From the NCBI RefSeq assembly GCF_040222815.1, contig NZ_JAVKCH010000015.1, forward strand, positions 310,001 to 374,000: 64,000 nt of DNA. The letters are read 5' to 3'. Origin of the DNA: Imperialibacter sp040222815. Lineage in GTDB: Bacteria; Bacteroidota; Bacteroidia; Cytophagales; Cyclobacteriaceae. The position numbers and the translations under genes were made by a program. The notes under the pieces were generated by a model, which saw only the letters and a list, made by a program, of their open reading frames with translations, did not search any database and was not told the origin of the DNA. Positions 61,571-64,000 of the stretch are shown here, piece by piece; position 1 is the stretch's first letter; each line of letters begins with the position of its first letter.

Positions 61571-61600
61571 TTGTTTGTTCACTCATTCTAACTACATTTT
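61571..61600 (+). promoter_or_regulatory. Candidate promoter of the 61625 gene
   Basis: TTG at 61571-61573 and TACATTTT at 61593-61600 are separated by 19 bases. The -7 element differs from TAnnTTTG at its last base. It lies 24 bases before the ATG at 61625. Confidence 0.4.
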
Positions 61601-61624
61601 AGCCTCATTAGTTATCAAAAAATA

Positions 61625-62017
61625 ATGCTTAAACGCTTTAGGTACATATTTTATCTGGTCTACATCCTTTACGCTTTGATGCTCCTCTACCTTTGCGTTA
61701 AACTTCTGAAAGTGCCAGATGCCACTGAAGATGCCTTCTACCTTTATTTAAAAGAAACATTCGGAGGTTATTTTGGTGTGATCTCTTTTCTTGAAACTTA
61801 CTTCAGGTCGTTCCAGATATTTACCATTCTTGCTGTTGTATTTAGCTTCCTCATACTTTTCTCTGACTTTTTTGGGAAGCTTTTCCTTAGAAGAAAGATT
61901 ACCCGGCTTGAAGGGGAGGTCAATGATTTGAAAGCCAAACTTTACGACAAGGAGCAGAAGAAACCCGGCCCTCCATCAGTTACAACAACACAACCAAGCT
62001 CTTCCGACGAAAAATGA
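61625..62017 (+). CDS. Two-TM coiled-coil membrane protein
   Basis: This 130-residue protein has membrane segments at about residues 7-28 and 62-83, with a coiled-coil-like cytoplasmic tail after (RRKITRLEGEVNDLKAKLYD, then KEQKKPG). The C-terminus is Ser/Thr/Pro-rich. I do not recognise a family. It overlaps the gmhA gene by 4 bases (ATGA), so the two are translationally coupled and may act in lipopolysaccharide or envelope synthesis. Confidence 0.75.
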   Translation: MLKRFRYIFYLVYILYALMLLYLCVKLLKVPDATEDAFYLYLKETFGGYFGVISFLETYFRSFQIFTILAVVFSFLILFSDFFGKLFLRRKITRLEGEVNDLKAKLYDKEQKKPGPPSVTTTQPSSSDEK

Positions 62018-62589
62018 AAGAATTGATCGAGCATGAGCTTAAAGAGGCTCATCAACTTCTTGAAAAGTTTCTCTCAGACCCTGCTACTGCCCAAAGCATC
62101 GAAAAGGCAGCTGACCTTATGGTAAAGAGCATTTTGGAAGGAAAAAAAATAATTTCCTGTGGGAACGGCGGCTCGATGTCGGATGCCATGCATTTTGCCG
62201 AAGAGCTGAGCGGCCGATATCGGGGAAACCGGCCTTCAATTCCAGCCGTTTCGATTTCCGACCCTACCCATATTACCTGCGTAGGCAATGATTATGGCTT
62301 CGATTACATCTTTTCAAGGTATGTCGAGGGACTTGGCCAGTCTGGGGATGTTCTGCTTGGCATTTCAACAAGTGGCAATTCCAAAAACGTCATCGAAGCG
62401 GTTTCCAAGGCAAAAGAAAAAGGACTACGCATTGTTTTGCTCACCGGAAAAGATGGTGGCAAGCTCGCCAACGCAGGCGATGTAGAAATAAGGGTTCCGT
62501 ATTTTGGCTTTGCCGACAGGATTCAGGAAGTTCACATCAAGGTCATTCATATTTTCATTCTTCTCATCGAAAAGAAATTGGGGTACTGA
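62014..62589 (+). CDS. gmhA: Phosphoheptose isomerase (SIS domain)
   Basis: This 191-residue enzyme converts sedoheptulose 7-phosphate to D-glycero-D-manno-heptose 7-phosphate for lipopolysaccharide core heptose. The block SCGNGGSMSDAMHFAEELSG at about residues 48-67 and ISTSGNSKNVIEAVSKAKEK at about 115-134 are the SIS sugar-phosphate motifs. The length fits GmhA (about 190). It overlaps both neighbours, by 4 and 1 bases. Close relatives in the SIS family include DiaA-like proteins, but the residues fit GmhA better. Confidence 0.92.
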   Translation: MKELIEHELKEAHQLLEKFLSDPATAQSIEKAADLMVKSILEGKKIISCGNGGSMSDAMHFAEELSGRYRGNRPSIPAVSISDPTHITCVGNDYGFDYIFSRYVEGLGQSGDVLLGISTSGNSKNVIEAVSKAKEKGLRIVLLTGKDGGKLANAGDVEIRVPYFGFADRIQEVHIKVIHIFILLIEKKLGY

Positions 62590-64000
62590 TGCTGGCAAAA
62601 ACTTTCGGAAGCGCCGTGTATGGAGTAGACGCCTCTATTATTACCGTTGAGGTTAATGTAAGCGCCGGCACTAAGTTTCTTATGGTGGGCCTGCCCGACA
62701 ATGCCGTGAAAGAGAGTGAGCAGCGGGTAGAATCAGCCATTAAATACTTTGGCTATTCTATGCCAAGGATAAAAACAGTAGTGAACCTAGCGCCAGCCGA
62801 CATAAAAAAGGAAGGCTCCGCCTACGACCTGCCCATCGCCCTGGGCATCCTAAAGGCATCAGGTCAGCTCACTACAGAGGTGCTGGAGCAGTACATTATC
62901 ATGGGTGAGCTTTCTCTTGATGGCTTACTCCGGCCCATCAAAGGGGTTTTGCCAATCGCCATTGAAGCAAGAAAACAGGGATTTAAAGGATTCATCCTAC
63001 CGAAAGAAAATGCTTCCGAAGCGGCCATCGTTGACAAGCTCGACATTATCGGCGTCGAGACCATCAATGAAGCCATTGAGTTTGTGGAAGGCAGGCTAGA
63101 GATAGAACCATTAAAAAAAGATACACGAAGTATCTTCGAAGATACGTACGATGGGTACGAGGCAGATTTTGCTCAAGTGCAGGGACAGGAAAATATCAAA
63201 AGGGCGCTGGAAATAGCAGCCGCTGGTGGCCACAATGTGATCATGATTGGCCCTCCGGGAGCTGGTAAGACCATGCTGGCCAAACGACTGCCCTCAATCC
63301 TGCCACCGCTCAACCTTCACGAGGCCCTCGAAACCACCAAAATTCATTCTGTCGCTGGCAAGCTGGGAGCCCATGCTTCACTTGTCGCTACGAGGCCTTT
63401 TCGCTCACCACACCACACCATTTCTGATGTTGCACTGGTCGGAGGCGGCGGTATTCCACAACCAGGAGAAATTTCACTGGCCAACAATGGCGTGCTGTTT
63501 CTGGATGAGCTACCCGAATTCAAACGAACAGTGCTGGAAGTAATGCGGCAGCCACTTGAAGAGCGCCGGGTAACCATATCGAGAGCAAAAGTGTCCATCG
63601 ACTTCCCTGCCAACTTTATGCTGGTGGCCAGCATGAACCCCTGCCCTTGCGGCTATTATAATCACCCTGAAAAGGAATGCGTGTGCCCACCCGGCACAGT
63701 GCAGCGCTACCTTAACAGAGTCAGCGGCCCATTGCTCGACCGGATCGACCTGCATGTGGAGGTCACACCTGTCTCTTTTGATGAAATGACGGCAGACCGA
63801 CAAGCGGAAACAAGCACACAAATCAGGGAAAGAGTGATCAGTGCCCGGCTGCTGCAAACCGAAAGGTTCAAAGATCACCCGACGATTTTCAGCAATGCGA
63901 TGATGCCACCACCGATGGTGAAAGACATTTGCCAGATCAACGAAGCGGGGAAAAAGCTACTTAAGACTGCCATGGAGCGGCTGGGACTGTCGGCCAGAGC
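62589..64000 (+). CDS. YifB/ComM-family Mg-chelatase-like AAA ATPase (partial)
   Basis: The gene starts at ATG 62589, overlapping the gmhA stop by one base, and runs off the window after 470 codons. The N-terminal part (VYGVDASIITVEVNVSAGTK, then VGLPDNAVKESEQRVESAI) is the ChlI-like domain of YifB. The Walker A motif is GPPGAGKT at 221-228, followed by GVLFLDELPEF (Walker B) and SMNPCPCGYY, the cysteine-rich signature of the family. Homologs such as ComM drive branch migration during natural transformation. The usual length is about 510 residues, so only a short C-terminal piece is missing. Confidence 0.95.
   Translation, partial: MLAKTFGSAVYGVDASIITVEVNVSAGTKFLMVGLPDNAVKESEQRVESAIKYFGYSMPRIKTVVNLAPADIKKEGSAYDLPIALGILKASGQLTTEVLEQYIIMGELSLDGLLRPIKGVLPIAIEARKQGFKGFILPKENASEAAIVDKLDIIGVETINEAIEFVEGRLEIEPLKKDTRSIFEDTYDGYEADFAQVQGQENIKRALEIAAAGGHNVIMIGPPGAGKTMLAKRLPSILPPLNLHEALETTKIHSVAGKLGAHASLVATRPFRSPHHTISDVALVGGGGIPQPGEISLANNGVLFLDELPEFKRTVLEVMRQPLEERRVTISRAKVSIDFPANFMLVASMNPCPCGYYNHPEKECVCPPGTVQRYLNRVSGPLLDRIDLHVEVTPVSFDEMTADRQAETSTQIRERVISARLLQTERFKDHPTIFSNAMMPPPMVKDICQINEAGKKLLKTAMERLGLSAR

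Noticed and set aside
1..64000. tRNA, rRNA, CRISPR arrays, riboswitches and integrated phage
   Set aside because: No cloverleaf with a GGTTCGA-type arm, no rRNA-like segment, no regularly spaced repeats and no phage structural or integrase genes were seen in the intergenic stretches.

Overview
The window looks like a chromosomal segment of a Bacteroidota bacterium, most likely of the Cytophagales/Cytophagia type. The evidence is an Oar-like TonB-dependent receptor, several promoters that fit the Bacteroidota consensus (TTG, a gap of about 19 to 22 bases, then TAnnTTTG), many lipoproteins and WG-repeat, PD40 and DUF4136 proteins, an exonuclease/GIY-YIG fusion, and type B ribosomal protein L31. 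No rRNA, tRNA, CRISPR array, prophage or integron was seen. The placement is inference from gene content, not a database result.

Layout. 1-7.6 kb: a solitary TonB receptor, an orphan 170-aa gene, acylphosphatase and deoC, a small basic secreted protein, and an hpd-marR operon for tyrosine catabolism with a readable promoter and operator. 7.7-13.7 kb: an exported amidohydrolase, then a three-gene operon of planctomycete-type cytochrome proteins (DUF1592, DUF1552, and a membrane cytochrome/leucine-rich-repeat protein). 13.9-22.3 kb: an exonuclease/GIY-YIG fusion, then a GbsR/MarR-TolC-HlyD-RND efflux operon with two matching operators, then a TetR gene. 22.4-30 kb: M14 peptidase, a GMC oxidoreductase with its small Tat subunit, DUF4136 lipoprotein, L,D-transpeptidase and a TerB-like protein.

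30-44 kb: a PD40 lipoprotein gene interrupted by one in-frame TGA, a RAYT transposase carrying REP-like hairpins inside its own reading frame, a leftward operon (AsmA-like giant, gamma-glutamylcyclotransferase, MscS channel, ChbG-like deacetylase, hydroxypyruvate-isomerase-like protein, membrane protein), a rightward WG-repeat protein and a GH32 fructan hydrolase. 44-52.6 kb: a tightly packed leftward operon (GlmU-like, holB, retropepsin-like, hemC, cyclophilin, RmlD-like, WD40-caspase) behind the separately terminated rpmE. 52.7-57.9 kb: pabB-pabC, an outer-membrane barrel and an MsbA-like ABC exporter.

57.9-61.6 kb is the most interesting part. A 505-aa helical-repeat (TPR-like) protein is encoded divergently from a 51-aa secreted peptide with a Gly/Asp/Trp tail. 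The peptide gene is followed at once by an oligopeptide-binding-type lipoprotein whose start codon abuts the peptide gene's terminator. Receptor-like protein, exported peptide and peptide-binding protein side by side resemble the parts list of a Gram-positive RRNPP peptide-signalling circuit; this is a hypothesis. The window ends with a two-TM coiled-coil protein, gmhA and the start of a YifB/ComM ATPase that runs off the edge.
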